Source of the DNA: an uncultured Pelagibacteraceae bacterium
Lineage (GTDB): Bacteria > Pseudomonadota > Alphaproteobacteria > Pelagibacterales > Pelagibacteraceae
NCBI GenBank assembly: GCA_902533945.1
Contig: CACANS010000004.1
Span: 1 to 52,875 of the forward strand
Length of the DNA stretch: 52,875 nucleotides
Direction of reading: 5' to 3'
Shown piece after piece: positions 1 to 11,000 of the stretch (positions are counted from its first letter, which is position 1; every line of letters begins with the position of its first letter). Position numbers and translations under genes: made by a program. The notes beneath the pieces are model-generated. The model ran no database searches. It saw only the letters and a list, made by a program, of their open reading frames with translations, and was not told where the DNA came from.

Positions 1-433
1 ATAGTGGACCATTAAATTCTGTTACATCATCTAAAAAAATTGCAATATTCATTGCTCTAGCCGTTGGCATTAAATCATCATTGAACCATGTTCCATAATC
101 TTGATGCCACTGCCACACATCTCCTTCGAAAGCCATTTTTCCATTAATCTTGAATTGATGCATATATAGTTTTTCTTTGAGAATGTCTTCAACTGGTTGG
201 ATCATTCTTGGATGTCTCGCAAGCTTAGCGAAAGGTTTACTATACAAATGGGCAGCAAAATTAGTACGAACTAAATCACTACCTTTTTCTCTAAAATTAT
301 ATTCTGCTTTAATATTATAAAGTTTAGGAACTTCAGAAGATAAACACTTAACTTCTTCTTTAGTAAATAAATTAGGAAAAAATAAATATCCATCTTCATC
401 AAATTTTTTTAGCTGCTCTACTGTTAAATGCAT
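1..433 (-). CDS. Phytanoyl-CoA dioxygenase (PhyH)-family protein, partial (3' end outside window)
   Basis: Manual reverse-strand translation from the ATG at 433: MHLTVEQLKKFDEDGYLFFPNLFTKEEVKCLSSEVPKLYN...WQWHQDYGTWFNDDLMPTARAMNIAIFLDDVTEFNGPL; HQD metal-binding motif of PhyH/ectoine-hydroxylase-like 2OG oxygenases. Not in the supplied ORF track because it is truncated by the window edge. Confidence 0.8.
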   Translation of the reverse strand, partial: MHLTVEQLKKFDEDGYLFFPNLFTKEEVKCLSSEVPKLYNIKAEYNFREKGSDLVRTNFAAHLYSKPFAKLARHPRMIQPVEDILKEKLYMHQFKINGKMAFEGDVWQWHQDYGTWFNDDLMPTARAMNIAIFLDDVTEFNGPL

Positions 434-501
434 AGTATGATTTAAACATCAATCATTTGATTAATCAATGTATATAAAAGTATTGTTTAAGCGTTTTTCC
501 T

Positions 502-945
502 CTACCAATTTACTTTATATTTAATTGTATAATTAGATATTATTTTTTTTAATTTTTTTATATCTAAAAAACAATCTTTATATCCTTGAATAATTGTATG
601 TAAATAAGTGGAATTAGGTTTTTGTAGATAATATTTTTTTTGTATGTAGACCAAAACTTTCTTTCCTTTAAGGGTAAAATATTCTTTCTGATAATAATTA
701 TAATCAACACCTTCATATCCATCTAATTCTTTTTCATCTTTTTTAGTAATATTCCAAAGAGCTCCATCAACTTCTGATTTTTTATTTTTGACAATATTGG
801 CATGACCATAAACAGAATGATTGGTTTTATGACTAAAGCATAATTTATAACCATTTAAAGTATATTTTTTTATATATTTAGCCCCACTACATCTAGTATT
901 CATTTGATGGTGATTTAAATTACTGCCGTAAGCAAAATATAACAT
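502..945 (-). CDS. Gamma-glutamylcyclotransferase-like (AIG2/GGCT fold) protein
   Basis: N-terminal MLYFAYGSNLN motif, DGALW and LDxYEGVxxxYY motifs of the GGCT family. Confidence 0.8.
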   Translation of the reverse strand: MLYFAYGSNLNHHQMNTRCSGAKYIKKYTLNGYKLCFSHKTNHSVYGHANIVKNKKSEVDGALWNITKKDEKELDGYEGVDYNYYQKEYFTLKGKKVLVYIQKKYYLQKPNSTYLHTIIQGYKDCFLDIKKLKKIISNYTIKYKVNW

Positions 946-1697
946 TAATCTTTTTCAACAATATCTATATTTTTTTCTTTAACAAATTTGATTATTTCTA
1001 AATTGCATTTATCAATTTTATTTTGTTCAGTGCTTCTTAAAACTATCGCAACTCCTAACCTGCCTGCTCTAAAAAAAGGATAGCTTCCAATGTCTACATC
1101 TTTATTATCATATTGAACTTTTGATAGTGATTTAGATATTTCACTTTCAACAGTTCTTAGGTTTATAGTTTGACTTATTATTGGTTCTCCTCCAATTAAT
1201 TTATTTATAATTCCTGCTAACATAGATTTCAATATTGAAGGTACGCCTGGCAAACAAAAAACATTTTCAACATTAAATCCAGGTGCTCCACTAGTAGGAT
1301 TATAAATTAAATCAGCAGTTGTTGGCATCCATGCCATTTTTTGTCTACCTTCATTAAATTCTCCAGGTTTATAATATTTTTCCAAAAGAGCCATTGCTTC
1401 TTTATGTGGTCCATATTTTAAATTAAATGCTTTTGATATAGATGATGCCGTTATATCGTCGTGGGTAGGACCTATTCCTCCGGTTGTAAAAACATAGTTA
1501 TATTTTTTTCTTAATTCGTTAACTGTCTCAATAATAATTTTTTCTGAATCAGGAATTGTTCTAACTTCCTTAACTTTAATGCCTAAAGAATTAAGCCAAA
1601 TAGATATTGTACTAGTATTAGTGTCTTGAGTTCTTCCTGATAATATTTCATTACCAATTACAATTATGCCAGCAAATATTTCTTTTTTATTTGTCAT
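945..1697 (-). CDS. CinA-type / molybdopterin-binding (MoaB/Mog) domain protein, N-terminal domain only
   Basis: IVIGNEILSGRTQDTNT, FTTGGIGPTHDDIT and LPGVPSI motifs; 250 aa, no C-terminal PncC domain. Confidence 0.85.
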   Translation of the reverse strand: MTNKKEIFAGIIVIGNEILSGRTQDTNTSTISIWLNSLGIKVKEVRTIPDSEKIIIETVNELRKKYNYVFTTGGIGPTHDDITASSISKAFNLKYGPHKEAMALLEKYYKPGEFNEGRQKMAWMPTTADLIYNPTSGAPGFNVENVFCLPGVPSILKSMLAGIINKLIGGEPIISQTINLRTVESEISKSLSKVQYDNKDVDIGSYPFFRAGRLGVAIVLRSTEQNKIDKCNLEIIKFVKEKNIDIVEKD

Positions 1698-1719
1698 TTA
1701 CAAATATAAATAAATTATA

Positions 1720-2406
1720 ATGAAATTTACCAGTACTTTAATTAAAGGCAAATTAATCAAACGATATAAGAGATTTTTTACAGATATAAAAGTGAATAAT
1801 TCAACAGTTACAGCACATTGTCCGAATACAGGATCTATGATGGGTTTACTGGATGAAGGAAATGATGTTTGGATAAGCAAAAATAATGATCCAAAAAGAA
1901 AATTAAAATTTACACTTGAAATAATTAAGTCAAAAAATAAACTTATAGGTGTTAACACTCATAGAGCAAATAGAATTGTTGAACATGGTTTAAAGAATAA
2001 ACTTTTTGAAGAATTTAAGTCAGTTAAAAAAATTAAACCTGAATTTAAATTTTCAAATGATACAAGATTTGATTTTTTATGTGATAAAAACATCATTGAA
2101 GTTAAAAACGTAACATTATTAAGAAAAAAAGAATTGGCTGAATTTCCTGATGCTATTACATCAAGAGGATCTAAACATCTGTCAAAATTAATTAAATCTC
2201 TAGAAAACGGTTATAAACCTTATGTCTTATTTTTAACTCAAATTCAGGATATAAATAGCTTTAGGATAGCAAAAGACATTGATAATGATTATTATCAAAA
2301 TTATTTAATTGCTAAGAAATCTGGAGTAAAATTTTTAGCTTACAGATGCAAATTAAGTTCTAAAGAAATTAAAATTGAAAAAAAAATTAGTATTTTGAAT
2401 GACTGA
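1720..2406 (+). CDS. sfsA: SfsA family protein (sugar fermentation stimulation / nuclease-like)
   Basis: KRYKRFFTDIKVNNSTVTAHCPNTGSMMGLL and FPDAITSRGSKHLSKL motifs typical of SfsA. Confidence 0.9.
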   Translation: MKFTSTLIKGKLIKRYKRFFTDIKVNNSTVTAHCPNTGSMMGLLDEGNDVWISKNNDPKRKLKFTLEIIKSKNKLIGVNTHRANRIVEHGLKNKLFEEFKSVKKIKPEFKFSNDTRFDFLCDKNIIEVKNVTLLRKKELAEFPDAITSRGSKHLSKLIKSLENGYKPYVLFLTQIQDINSFRIAKDIDNDYYQNYLIAKKSGVKFLAYRCKLSSKEIKIEKKISILND

Positions 2407-3172
2407 TAATTATTTAGAAAAATTTGAAAAAATGCGTAAAGCTGGAAGTTTAGCTTCCAATACTTTAGATATGATTTCAACTTGTATAAAACCAGGAATT
2501 ACAACAAATGAAATAGATAAATTAGGTTATGAATTTATCAGAGATAATGGAGGTTATTCTGCTCCTTTATATTACAGAGGATTTAAAAAATCATTATGTA
2601 CATCTTTAAATCATGTTGTTTGTCACGGTATACCTTCTGAAAGAATTTTAAATGATGGAGATATTTTAAATATAGATGTAACAGCAATTGTAGAAAATTA
2701 TTATGGTGACACGAGTAGAATGTTTTGTGTTGGAAAAGCACCAATTAAAGCAACTAATCTAATTGAAGCAACCTATCAATCCATGATGCATGCTATTAAA
2801 ATATTAAAACCTGGAATTAAACTTGGCGATATAGGTTTTGAGATACAGTCATATGTTGAAAAAAAAGGATACTCAGTTGTAAAGGATTTTTGTGGACATG
2901 GTATAAGCAATGTTTTTCATGAAGCTCCTAATATACTTCATTATGGAAAAAAAAATACTGGTATAGAATTAACTCCAGGAATGACATTTACAATTGAACC
3001 AATGATTAATGCAGGTAAGTTTGAAACAAAAGTTCTTAACGATGGATGGACTGCTGTAACTAAAGATAAATCTTTATCAGCACAATTTGAACATACATTG
3101 GGTATAACTGAAAATGGTTATGAAATTTTTACAGAATCTGTTAGAGGTTTACATAAGCCTCCATATAATTAA
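2399..3172 (+). CDS. map: Type I methionine aminopeptidase
   Basis: NHVVCHGIPS, GDILNIDVT, GHGISNVFHEAPNI, GMTFTIEPM motifs with the conserved metal ligands. Confidence 0.95.
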   Translation: MTDNYLEKFEKMRKAGSLASNTLDMISTCIKPGITTNEIDKLGYEFIRDNGGYSAPLYYRGFKKSLCTSLNHVVCHGIPSERILNDGDILNIDVTAIVENYYGDTSRMFCVGKAPIKATNLIEATYQSMMHAIKILKPGIKLGDIGFEIQSYVEKKGYSVVKDFCGHGISNVFHEAPNILHYGKKNTGIELTPGMTFTIEPMINAGKFETKVLNDGWTAVTKDKSLSAQFEHTLGITENGYEIFTESVRGLHKPPYN

Positions 3173-4464
3173 TGATAAATAGATATTCCAGAAAAGAACT
3201 AACAAATATTTGGTCAGAACAAAATAAATATAAAATTTGGCTCGATATAGAATTAGCAGCTGCACAAGCTATGGAAAAATATAAAATTATTCCAAAAGGT
3301 GTCTCATCCTTAGTTAAAAAAAAAGGAAAAATAAATGTAAAAAGAATTCATCAAATAGAAGCAAAAGTTAAACATGATGTTATTGCATTTTTAACCTCAA
3401 TTACTGAAAAATCAGGAATTAAATCAAGATACCTTCATCAAGGAATGACTTCTTCTGATGTTATAGATACAGGTTTTAACATTCAATTAGTTCAATCAGG
3501 AAATATTCTTATTAATGACATAAATAAAATACTTAGTGTGTTAAAAAAACAGGCAAGAAAATATAAATATACTGCTTGCATAGGCAGAAGTCACGGTATA
3601 CATGCTGAACCAACTACATTTGGATTAAAGTTAGCTTCTTATTATGAAGAATTTAAAAGAAATAAAAGAAGATTATTAAGTGCAATATATGAAGTATCAA
3701 CCTGCGCACTGTCAGGTCCTGTAGGAACATTTGCAAATATAAATCCTAGAGTTGAAGTTTATGTTGCAAAAAAATTAAAATTAAGACCCGAACCTATATC
3801 TTCCCAAATAATTCCAAGAGATAGGCATGCATATTATTTTTCAGTTTTAGGAATTATTGCTGGATCAATTGAAAGAGTCGCAACAGAAATTAGACATCTT
3901 CAAAGGTCAGAAGTATATGAACTTCAAGAATTTTTTTCAAAAAAACAAAAAGGATCTTCAGCAATGCCTCATAAAAAAAATCCTATTTTAAGTGAAAATC
4001 TTACTGGATTATCGAGAATGGTTCGTAGCTATGTCACTCCCGCCCTTGAGAACATAGCACTTTGGCATGAAAGAGACATTTCTCATTCTAGTGTTGAAAG
4101 AAATATTGGACCCGATGCAAACATAACGTTAGATTTTGCTTTGGTTCGTTTATCCAATATTTTAGATAAAATGATAGTTTATCCTAAAAAAATGTTAAAA
4201 AATTTAGAAAGTACCAAAGGTTTAATATTTTCACAGGAAATTATGCTTCAATTAACTAAATCAGGTGTTTCAAGAGAAAAAGCATATAGAATGGTTCAAA
4301 AGAGTACTAAAGAAAGTTTTTCAAAAGATAAAAAATTAATAGATATAATAAAAAATGATAAATATATAAGTTCTAAGCTTTCTGAAAAAAACATAAAAAA
4401 TATTTTTACCTATAAAAAACATTTAAATAATGTTGATTATATTTTTAAAAGAATATTTAGATAA
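3172..4464 (+). CDS. purB: Adenylosuccinate lyase
   Basis: RYSRKELTNIWSEQNKYKIWLDIELA, HQGMTSSDVIDT, GSSAMPHKKNPILSENL signature. Confidence 0.95.
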   Translation: MINRYSRKELTNIWSEQNKYKIWLDIELAAAQAMEKYKIIPKGVSSLVKKKGKINVKRIHQIEAKVKHDVIAFLTSITEKSGIKSRYLHQGMTSSDVIDTGFNIQLVQSGNILINDINKILSVLKKQARKYKYTACIGRSHGIHAEPTTFGLKLASYYEEFKRNKRRLLSAIYEVSTCALSGPVGTFANINPRVEVYVAKKLKLRPEPISSQIIPRDRHAYYFSVLGIIAGSIERVATEIRHLQRSEVYELQEFFSKKQKGSSAMPHKKNPILSENLTGLSRMVRSYVTPALENIALWHERDISHSSVERNIGPDANITLDFALVRLSNILDKMIVYPKKMLKNLESTKGLIFSQEIMLQLTKSGVSREKAYRMVQKSTKESFSKDKKLIDIIKNDKYISSKLSEKNIKNIFTYKKHLNNVDYIFKRIFR

Positions 4465-5240
4465 TGTTAATCTCAATATTAATTTCAAATTATAATAAGA
4501 ATAAGTATTTACAAAAATGCATAGAATCTTGTTTAAATCAATCATATTCTAATATTGAGATATTTTTTGGTGATAATGAATCTAGTGACGATTCATTATC
4601 AACAGCAAAAAAATATGGATTAACAAATATATTCACTATAAAAAGAAAATACGAGTCTTCTGCACTAAATCAAATTCATGTAATTTATGAATTATTTAAT
4701 AAATCTAAAGGCGATCTAATATTTTTACTAGATTCAGATGATTATTTTGAAAAGGATAAAATAAGTAAAATTACTGAAATTTTTATAAAAGATAATTCAA
4801 AAAATGTTATATGCGATATACCAAAAATTATTAATCTAAATGGTTCATTTAATAAATTTAACTATAAAACAAATATAGATTTTAAAAAGAGATGGCCTAC
4901 AATATTTCCTACAAGCTGTATTACATTAAGAAGAAAAAGCTTAAATGATTTTTTTAATTTTTCTTTTCATGAAGAATACCCTGACTTAGAGATTGATTTC
5001 AGATTGGCAACATACTTTTATAATATAAAAAAGGAATTATTTATCGAAAAACAAGTTTTAACAAACTACTTGCAAGTAGAAAATAGTATAAGTTCAAAAT
5101 ATAAAAAATACACTTTTAGGTGGTGGAGAAAAAGACACCAAGCTTTTAATTTCTTAAAAAAAATTCTTGATTTTCACAATATTACTCATTCCAAAAGTAT
5201 AGATTACATAGTAACAAGCATGTTAAATAAATATATTTAG
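4464..5240 (+). CDS. Glycosyltransferase family 2 (GT-A fold)
   Basis: SILISNYNKNKYLQKCIESCLNQSYSNIEIFFGDNESSDDS and DLIFLLDSDDYF (DxD) motifs. Confidence 0.88.
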   Translation: MLISILISNYNKNKYLQKCIESCLNQSYSNIEIFFGDNESSDDSLSTAKKYGLTNIFTIKRKYESSALNQIHVIYELFNKSKGDLIFLLDSDDYFEKDKISKITEIFIKDNSKNVICDIPKIINLNGSFNKFNYKTNIDFKKRWPTIFPTSCITLRRKSLNDFFNFSFHEEYPDLEIDFRLATYFYNIKKELFIEKQVLTNYLQVENSISSKYKKYTFRWWRKRHQAFNFLKKILDFHNITHSKSIDYIVTSMLNKYI

Positions 5241-5242
5241 AT

Positions 5243-6025
5243 ATGAAAAAAAGAAAAAAACTCTACGAAGGAAAAGCAAAAATTATTTATTCTACGGATG
5301 ATAAGAATTTAGTTATTCAGCATTTTAAGGACGATGCAACAGCATTTAACAATCAAAAAAAAGCTACTATAGAAGGAAAAGGAATTTTAAATAATAGAAT
5401 TTCAGAACATATTCTCTCTTCTCTTTCAGAAATAGGCATTAATAATCATCTTATTAAAAGATTGAATATGAGAGAACAGCTTGTTGAATTGGTAAATATT
5501 ATACCAATTGAATTTGTAATAAGAAATATCGCAACCGGTTCTCTAACAAAAAGATTGGGAATTGAAGAAGGAACAATCCTTGATTATCCTTTAATCGAAT
5601 ACTGCTTAAAAAATGATAAACTTGGTGATCCAATAATTTCGCGTGAACATATTTTAAATTTTAAATGGTTAGATATATTAGAGTTAGATTTAATTAACGA
5701 ACAATGTTTAAGAATTAATGATTTCCTTCAAGGGATTTTTAGAAGTGTAGGAATTAAATTAGTTGATTTTAAAGTAGAATTTGGAAAGACAAAATCAAAT
5801 GACAAAATAATTTTAGCGGATGAAATAAGTCCTGATACTTGCAGGTTGTGGGACCAACTAACAGATAAAAAATTAGATAAGGATAGATTTAGAAAAAATT
5901 TAGGAAAAGTAGTTGAGTCTTATCAAGAAGTAGCTAGAAGACTTGGAATTCTTCATGAACAATCAAATATAAGACCAATAAAATTCTCTAAACCTACAGC
6001 TGTTAAAATTAAAAAAAATAAATGA
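5243..6025 (+). CDS. purC: Phosphoribosylaminoimidazole-succinocarboxamide synthase
   Basis: LYEGKAKIIYSTDD, FKDDATAFNNQKK, PIEFVIRNIATGSL, LADEISPDTCRLWD motifs. Confidence 0.96.
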   Translation: MKKRKKLYEGKAKIIYSTDDKNLVIQHFKDDATAFNNQKKATIEGKGILNNRISEHILSSLSEIGINNHLIKRLNMREQLVELVNIIPIEFVIRNIATGSLTKRLGIEEGTILDYPLIEYCLKNDKLGDPIISREHILNFKWLDILELDLINEQCLRINDFLQGIFRSVGIKLVDFKVEFGKTKSNDKIILADEISPDTCRLWDQLTDKKLDKDRFRKNLGKVVESYQEVARRLGILHEQSNIRPIKFSKPTAVKIKKNK

Positions 6026-6255
6026 AAATAAAAGTAATTGTTACTCTTAAAAAAGGAGTGCTTGATCCTCAAGGAAAAGCAATAAAACAAACGTTAAATG
6101 GAATGACATTTTCTGATGTAAAACAAGTAAGACAAGGAAAATATTTTGATATTGATGTTAATATGGAGGATGAAAAAAAAGCAAAAGCTAAAGTTGAAGA
6201 AATGTGTAAAAAACTTTTAGCAAACCTTGTAATTGAAGATTATAAAATTCTATAA
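6022..6255 (+). CDS. purS: Phosphoribosylformylglycinamidine synthase subunit PurS
   Basis: 77 aa, VTLKKGVLDPQGKAIKQTLNGMTF; located between purC and purQ. Confidence 0.95.
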   Translation: MKIKVIVTLKKGVLDPQGKAIKQTLNGMTFSDVKQVRQGKYFDIDVNMEDEKKAKAKVEEMCKKLLANLVIEDYKIL

Positions 6256-6261
6256 AAATTA

Positions 6262-6945
6262 ATGAAATCAGCAGTAATAGTTTTTCCAGGATCTAATTGT
6301 GATAGAGATATGGATGTTGCATTAAAAAAATTTGGTTTTAAAAATCAGATGGTTTGGCACAATAATCTTGAAATACCTAAGAGTGATTTAATTGTTCTTC
6401 CTGGTGGTTTTTCATACGGAGATTATTTAAGATGCGGAAGCATTGCAGCTAAATCAAAGATAATTAATTCTGTAGTTAAATTTGCAAATTCGGGTGGTTT
6501 GGTTTTAGGGATATGTAATGGATTTCAGATACTTACTGAAACAGGTCTATTACCAGGTATTCTTCAACAAAACAAATATCAAAAATTTATATGTAAAAAT
6601 GTTTATGTAAAAATTAATGATAAAAAAAATAAATACTTCAAAAACATAAAAAAAGAAATATTAGAATTGCATATAGCTCACAATGAAGGAAATTATTTTT
6701 GTTCAGATGATGAATTGAAATATTTAAAAGATAATAATCAAATTGCAATTACTTATTGTGACAAAAATGGTAAGGAAACTGAAGATCTCAACCCCAATGG
6801 TGCATTAAGTAATATAGCTGGAATATTTAATAAGAATAAAAATATATTGGGTATGATGCCACATCCTGAAAGAATGATAGACAAATATCTTTCAAGTAAT
6901 GACGGCGAATTTTTCTTTGAAAATTTAATAGAAAATTTAAAATAA
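6262..6945 (+). CDS. purQ: Phosphoribosylformylglycinamidine synthase subunit PurQ (glutamine amidotransferase)
   Basis: [39 protein letters not shown] (nucleophile Cys), MMPHPER. Confidence 0.96.
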   Translation: MKSAVIVFPGSNCDRDMDVALKKFGFKNQMVWHNNLEIPKSDLIVLPGGFSYGDYLRCGSIAAKSKIINSVVKFANSGGLVLGICNGFQILTETGLLPGILQQNKYQKFICKNVYVKINDKKNKYFKNIKKEILELHIAHNEGNYFCSDDELKYLKDNNQIAITYCDKNGKETEDLNPNGALSNIAGIFNKNKNILGMMPHPERMIDKYLSSNDGEFFFENLIENLK

Positions 6946-9137
6946 TGAAAGTTACCGAACAAATTGCAATAGATCATGGTTTAAAAAAAGAGGAATTTAA
7001 TAAAATTTGTGATCTATTAAAAAGAATACCAAATTTAACTGAACTTGGTATTTTTTCTGCTATGTGGAATGAGCACTGCTCATATAAATCATCAAGTATT
7101 CACCTAAAAAAACTTTATACAAAAGGAAAAAAAGTTATTCAAGGTCCTGGTGAAAATGCTGGTGTCATTGATATTGAAGACGACGATGCGATAGTTTTTA
7201 AAATTGAAAGTCATAATCACCCCTCTTTTATAGAACCCTACCAAGGCGCAGCAACAGGTGTTGGGGGAATAATGAGAGATGTTTTTACAATGGGTGCAAG
7301 ACCAATAGCAAATTTAAATTCTATTCATTTTGGTTCTCCACAACATCCTAAAACGAAAAATTTATTAAGAGGTGTAGTTAAAGGTATTGGCGGTTATGGA
7401 AATTGTATGGGAATACCAACTATAGGTGGCCAAACTTGCTTTGACGATTCTTATAACGGAAATATTTTAGTTAATGCAATGACAATAGGATTAGTTAATA
7501 AAAAAAAAATTTTTTATTCCAAAGCTGCGGGTATTAATAAACCAGTAATTTATGTTGGGTCAAAAACTGGTCGTGATGGAATTCATGGTGCAAGTATGGC
7601 TTCAGCTATTTTTGATGATAAAATAGAGGAAAAAAAACCGACAGTTCAAGTTGGAGATCCCTTTACAGAAAAACTATTATTAGAAGCATGTTTAGAGTTA
7701 ATGGCAGGTAAATCAATTATATCTATCCAAGATATGGGGGCAGCGGGATTAACATCTTCAAGTATTGAAATGGCATCAAAGGGTAATTTAGGTATTGAAT
7801 TAAATTTAAGTAAAGTTCCGTGCCGTGAAGATAAAATGACACCTTATGAAATTATGCTATCTGAAAGCCAAGAAAGAATGTTGATAGTTTTAGAAAATGG
7901 AAAAGAAGAAGAAGCAAAAAAGATTTTTGACAAATGGAATTTAGATTTTGCAATTATTGGAAAAACAACTGATACCAAAAAAATAGAACTTTTTTTTGAT
8001 AATAATAAAGTAGCAGAAATTCCAATAAATATATTAGCGGAGAGTGCTCCTGTTTATGATCGAAAGTGGAAAAAAACTAAACTCCCACAAAAAATAAAAT
8101 TTAAAAAAGATGATTTTAAAAAATTAAAAATTACAGAAGTTCTTAAAAAAATTCTAAGTTTGCCAAATATTTCTAGCAAAGAATGGATCTGGCAACAGTA
8201 TGATCATACAGTAATGGGGGATACCATTCAAAAACCCGGTTCAGATTCAGGAGTTGTAAGAGTTCACGGAACCAATAAAGCAATAGCTACATCTGTGGAT
8301 TCTTCTGCAACGTATTGTTATTCTCATCCACTTACAGGTGGAAAGCAAGTAGTTTGCGAAAGTTGGAGAAATTTAATTTCTTGTGGATCTGAACCAATGG
8401 CTATTACTAACTGTCTAAATTTTGGTAACCCTGAAAAAGAAAAAAATATGGGAGAATTTGTTGAATGTGTTGAAGGTATTAGTGAAGCAAGTAAATTTTT
8501 AGATTATCCAGTGGTTTCTGGAAATGTATCTTTTTACAATGAGACTAAAGACAAAGGAATCAAACCTACGCCTGCAATTGGAGGAGTTGGTTTGATTAAA
8601 GATTATAAACAAATGATCACCATGGATTTAAAAAAAAGTAAAAATTTAATTTTGGTTATTGGAAAAACTGGGGGCCATTTAGACCAAAGTATTTTTGCAA
8701 TAAACATATTAAATGAAAAAAAGGGTCCTCCGCCAGAAATTAATTTATTTAACGAAAAAAATAATGGTAAAACAGTTTTAAAATTAATAAAAGAAGGTTT
8801 GGTTAATTCTGCTCACGATGTTTCGTTAGGAGGAATAATTACTGCTATTTCAAAAATGGCAATTAAAGGAAAAAAAGGTTTTAAACTTAATAAGATTAAA
8901 GTTTTAATTAATAAATTTGATTATTATTTTGGTGAAGATCAAGGAAGATACATAATTGAAATAGAACCAAATAATCTCAAAAAAGTAGAAAAAATTTTAA
9001 AAGATAATTCGGTTCATTATGATAGCGTTGGTTTAGTGACAGAAAATGATATAATAGTAGATAAAGAGCCATTTCTGCATATTGACGATTTAGTTAAATC
9101 TAATAAAAGTTGGTTAGAAGATTTTATGGATAAATAA
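6945..9137 (+). CDS. purL: Phosphoribosylformylglycinamidine synthase subunit PurL
   Basis: [61 protein letters not shown] motifs; small (730 aa) PurL paired with PurS/PurQ. Confidence 0.96.
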   Translation: MKVTEQIAIDHGLKKEEFNKICDLLKRIPNLTELGIFSAMWNEHCSYKSSSIHLKKLYTKGKKVIQGPGENAGVIDIEDDDAIVFKIESHNHPSFIEPYQGAATGVGGIMRDVFTMGARPIANLNSIHFGSPQHPKTKNLLRGVVKGIGGYGNCMGIPTIGGQTCFDDSYNGNILVNAMTIGLVNKKKIFYSKAAGINKPVIYVGSKTGRDGIHGASMASAIFDDKIEEKKPTVQVGDPFTEKLLLEACLELMAGKSIISIQDMGAAGLTSSSIEMASKGNLGIELNLSKVPCREDKMTPYEIMLSESQERMLIVLENGKEEEAKKIFDKWNLDFAIIGKTTDTKKIELFFDNNKVAEIPINILAESAPVYDRKWKKTKLPQKIKFKKDDFKKLKITEVLKKILSLPNISSKEWIWQQYDHTVMGDTIQKPGSDSGVVRVHGTNKAIATSVDSSATYCYSHPLTGGKQVVCESWRNLISCGSEPMAITNCLNFGNPEKEKNMGEFVECVEGISEASKFLDYPVVSGNVSFYNETKDKGIKPTPAIGGVGLIKDYKQMITMDLKKSKNLILVIGKTGGHLDQSIFAINILNEKKGPPPEINLFNEKNNGKTVLKLIKEGLVNSAHDVSLGGIITAISKMAIKGKKGFKLNKIKVLINKFDYYFGEDQGRYIIEIEPNNLKKVEKILKDNSVHYDSVGLVTENDIIVDKEPFLHIDDLVKSNKSWLEDFMDK

Positions 9138-9138
9138 T

Positions 9139-9366
9139 ATGACTATGGATTTAAAGGAAATAGAAAAATTAATTAAAGAAGCAATGCCAGATGCAAAAAT
9201 AGAAATACAAGACCTAGCTGGTGATGGCAATCATTATTCAGCAACAATTACATCATCTACGTTTGCAGGAAAAAGTAAAATAGAACAACATAAAATGGTT
9301 TATAACTCGTTAAAAGGAAAAATGGGAAATGAGTTACATGCATTAGCAATTAAAACAAAGGAGTAA
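9139..9366 (+). CDS. BolA family protein
   Basis: 75 aa, DLAGDGNHYSATITSSTFAGKSKIEQHKMVYNSLKGKMGNELHALAIKTKE. Confidence 0.92.
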   Translation: MTMDLKEIEKLIKEAMPDAKIEIQDLAGDGNHYSATITSSTFAGKSKIEQHKMVYNSLKGKMGNELHALAIKTKE

Positions 9367-9367
9367 T

Positions 9368-9700
9368 ATGGACCAACAAATAAATGATTTAATTAATAAT
9401 GAAATAGACAATAATGAAGTTTGTCTTTTTATGAAAGGAACTCCTGAAGCTCCTCAGTGTGGTTTTTCAATGGCTGTATCTAACATCTTAAAAATTTTAG
9501 AAGTAAATTTCAAAGGTGTAAATGTTTTAGAAAATGAAAAACTAAGACAAGGCATAAAGGAATTTAGTGACTGGCCAACAATACCTCAGCTGTATGTCAA
9601 AAAGGAATTTATTGGTGGTTGTGACATTATTAAAGAAATGTTTGAAAATGGGGAGTTGTTAAAAATATTTCAATCTAAAGAGATTAATTATAAAAAATAA
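9368..9700 (+). CDS. grxD: Monothiol glutaredoxin (Grx4/GrxD type)
   Basis: VCLFMKGTPEAPQCGFSMAVSNIL (CGFS active site), WPTIPQLYVKKEFIGGCDI. Confidence 0.94.
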   Translation: MDQQINDLINNEIDNNEVCLFMKGTPEAPQCGFSMAVSNILKILEVNFKGVNVLENEKLRQGIKEFSDWPTIPQLYVKKEFIGGCDIIKEMFENGELLKIFQSKEINYKK

Positions 9701-9739
9701 TAATTCATTAATTATTAAAAAAAAATAAAACATAATATA

Positions 9740-10333
9740 ATGAGGGCAGATAAAGAAGTTTTTTACAAAATAGCATATAGTGATATTGAAAAAATTAATT
9801 ATAAAAATGTTTTAGATCTGTGTTGTGGAACTCTAAATAGTCTAAAACATATAAATAAATCAGAAAGATATATTGGTGTTGATGCAGTAAAAGAAGTTAT
9901 TGAAATAGCAAGAAAAAGATATCCTAATTCAGAAACTTATATATCTAAAATTGAAGATTTTAATATCAATGAACAATTTGACCTTATTGTCTGCTTTGAA
10001 GCAATAGGAATAAACAGAGATCCATTAAAAGAAGGAATTAAATATACTCCAGATTATATACAAAAAATTTTTGATAAGATAATAAGTTTTCAAAAACCTG
10101 GATCGTACCTAGCAATTAATTTGGGCCCTCAAATATTGAATGATCATGAAAATTTTATAAAAAAAATTATTAATACTGAATATAAAATTTTAAATTTTTA
10201 CCATTACGGAATGTGGAATCAAAGATACCCTTACTACATAGCTAAAATAATATCTTTTTTTGTTTATAGATTTCCTTTATTAACTAAAAATAAGAAAAAT
10301 AAATATTTTTATTATTTTTTAAAAAAAAATTAG
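9740..10333 (+). CDS. Class I SAM-dependent methyltransferase, substrate unknown
   Basis: VLDLCCGTLNSLKHI (motif I variant), GVDAVKEVIEIARKRYP, FDLIVCFEAIG. Confidence 0.7.
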   Translation: MRADKEVFYKIAYSDIEKINYKNVLDLCCGTLNSLKHINKSERYIGVDAVKEVIEIARKRYPNSETYISKIEDFNINEQFDLIVCFEAIGINRDPLKEGIKYTPDYIQKIFDKIISFQKPGSYLAINLGPQILNDHENFIKKIINTEYKILNFYHYGMWNQRYPYYIAKIISFFVYRFPLLTKNKKNKYFYYFLKKN

Positions 10334-10346
10334 TAAATTAAAAAAC

Positions 10347-10964
10347 TTATCTTGAATAATATTCAATCACAAGATTAGGTTCCATTACAACAGGATAAGG
10401 AACTTCTTCAAATTTTGGCACCCTTACAAATTTAACTTTTTTGTTTTTTTCATCTACTTGAATATATTCTGGAGTTTCTCTCTCTTTGTTAGCAAGTGCA
10501 ATGTCAATCATTGCTAGTTCTTTAGATTTATCTCTTATCTCAATACTGTCTTCTTCTTTCACTTGATAGCTAGAAATATTAACTTTTTTTCCATTAACTC
10601 GAACATGGCCATGGTTTATTAATTGCCTAGAAGAAAAAATTGTGCTTGAAAGCTTAGATCTGTAAATAACTGCATCTAATCTTCTTTCTAATAAACCAAT
10701 TAAATTTTCAGCTGTATCTCCTTTTTTCATAATTGCTTTTTTGTAAAGATTTCTGAATTGTCTTTCGTTAATATTTCCATAGTAAGATTTAAGTTTTTGT
10801 TTAGCATTTAACTGAACGCCATAATCAGAAGGCTTTGATGATTTACTTTGTCCATGTTGACCAGGAGGATATGCTCTAGAATTAAAAGGACTTTTAGGTC
10901 TTCCCCATAAATTGACTTTTAATCTTCTATCGACTTTATGTTTAGAATTTAATCTTTTTGTCAT
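10347..10964 (-). CDS. rpsD: 30S ribosomal protein S4
   Basis: AENLIGLLERRLDAVIYRSKLSSTIFSSRQLINHGHVRVNGKKVNISSYQVKEED (S4 RNA-binding domain). Confidence 0.97.
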   Translation of the reverse strand: MTKRLNSKHKVDRRLKVNLWGRPKSPFNSRAYPPGQHGQSKSSKPSDYGVQLNAKQKLKSYYGNINERQFRNLYKKAIMKKGDTAENLIGLLERRLDAVIYRSKLSSTIFSSRQLINHGHVRVNGKKVNISSYQVKEEDSIEIRDKSKELAMIDIALANKERETPEYIQVDEKNKKVKFVRVPKFEEVPYPVVMEPNLVIEYYSR

Positions 10965-11000
10965 TTAATGAAACGCTTTATAAACACAAGAATAATTTTG

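Noticed and set aside
457-468. 12-bp palindrome TTGATTAATCAA upstream of the PhyH-like gene
   Set aside because: Palindromes of this size are expected many times by chance in a sequence this AT-rich; no second copy or known operator match.
1698-1958. 86-aa ORF antisense to sfsA
   Set aside because: Overlaps the 5' part of a well-supported sfsA gene on the opposite strand; no recognisable domain.
6753-6977. 74-aa ORF antisense to purQ/purL
   Set aside because: Shadow ORF inside confident coding sequence.
9698-9717. TAATAATT-CATT-AATTATTA inverted repeat after grxD
   Set aside because: Stem is all A/T and followed by A's rather than T's on the + strand; expected by chance in this composition and not a credible terminator.
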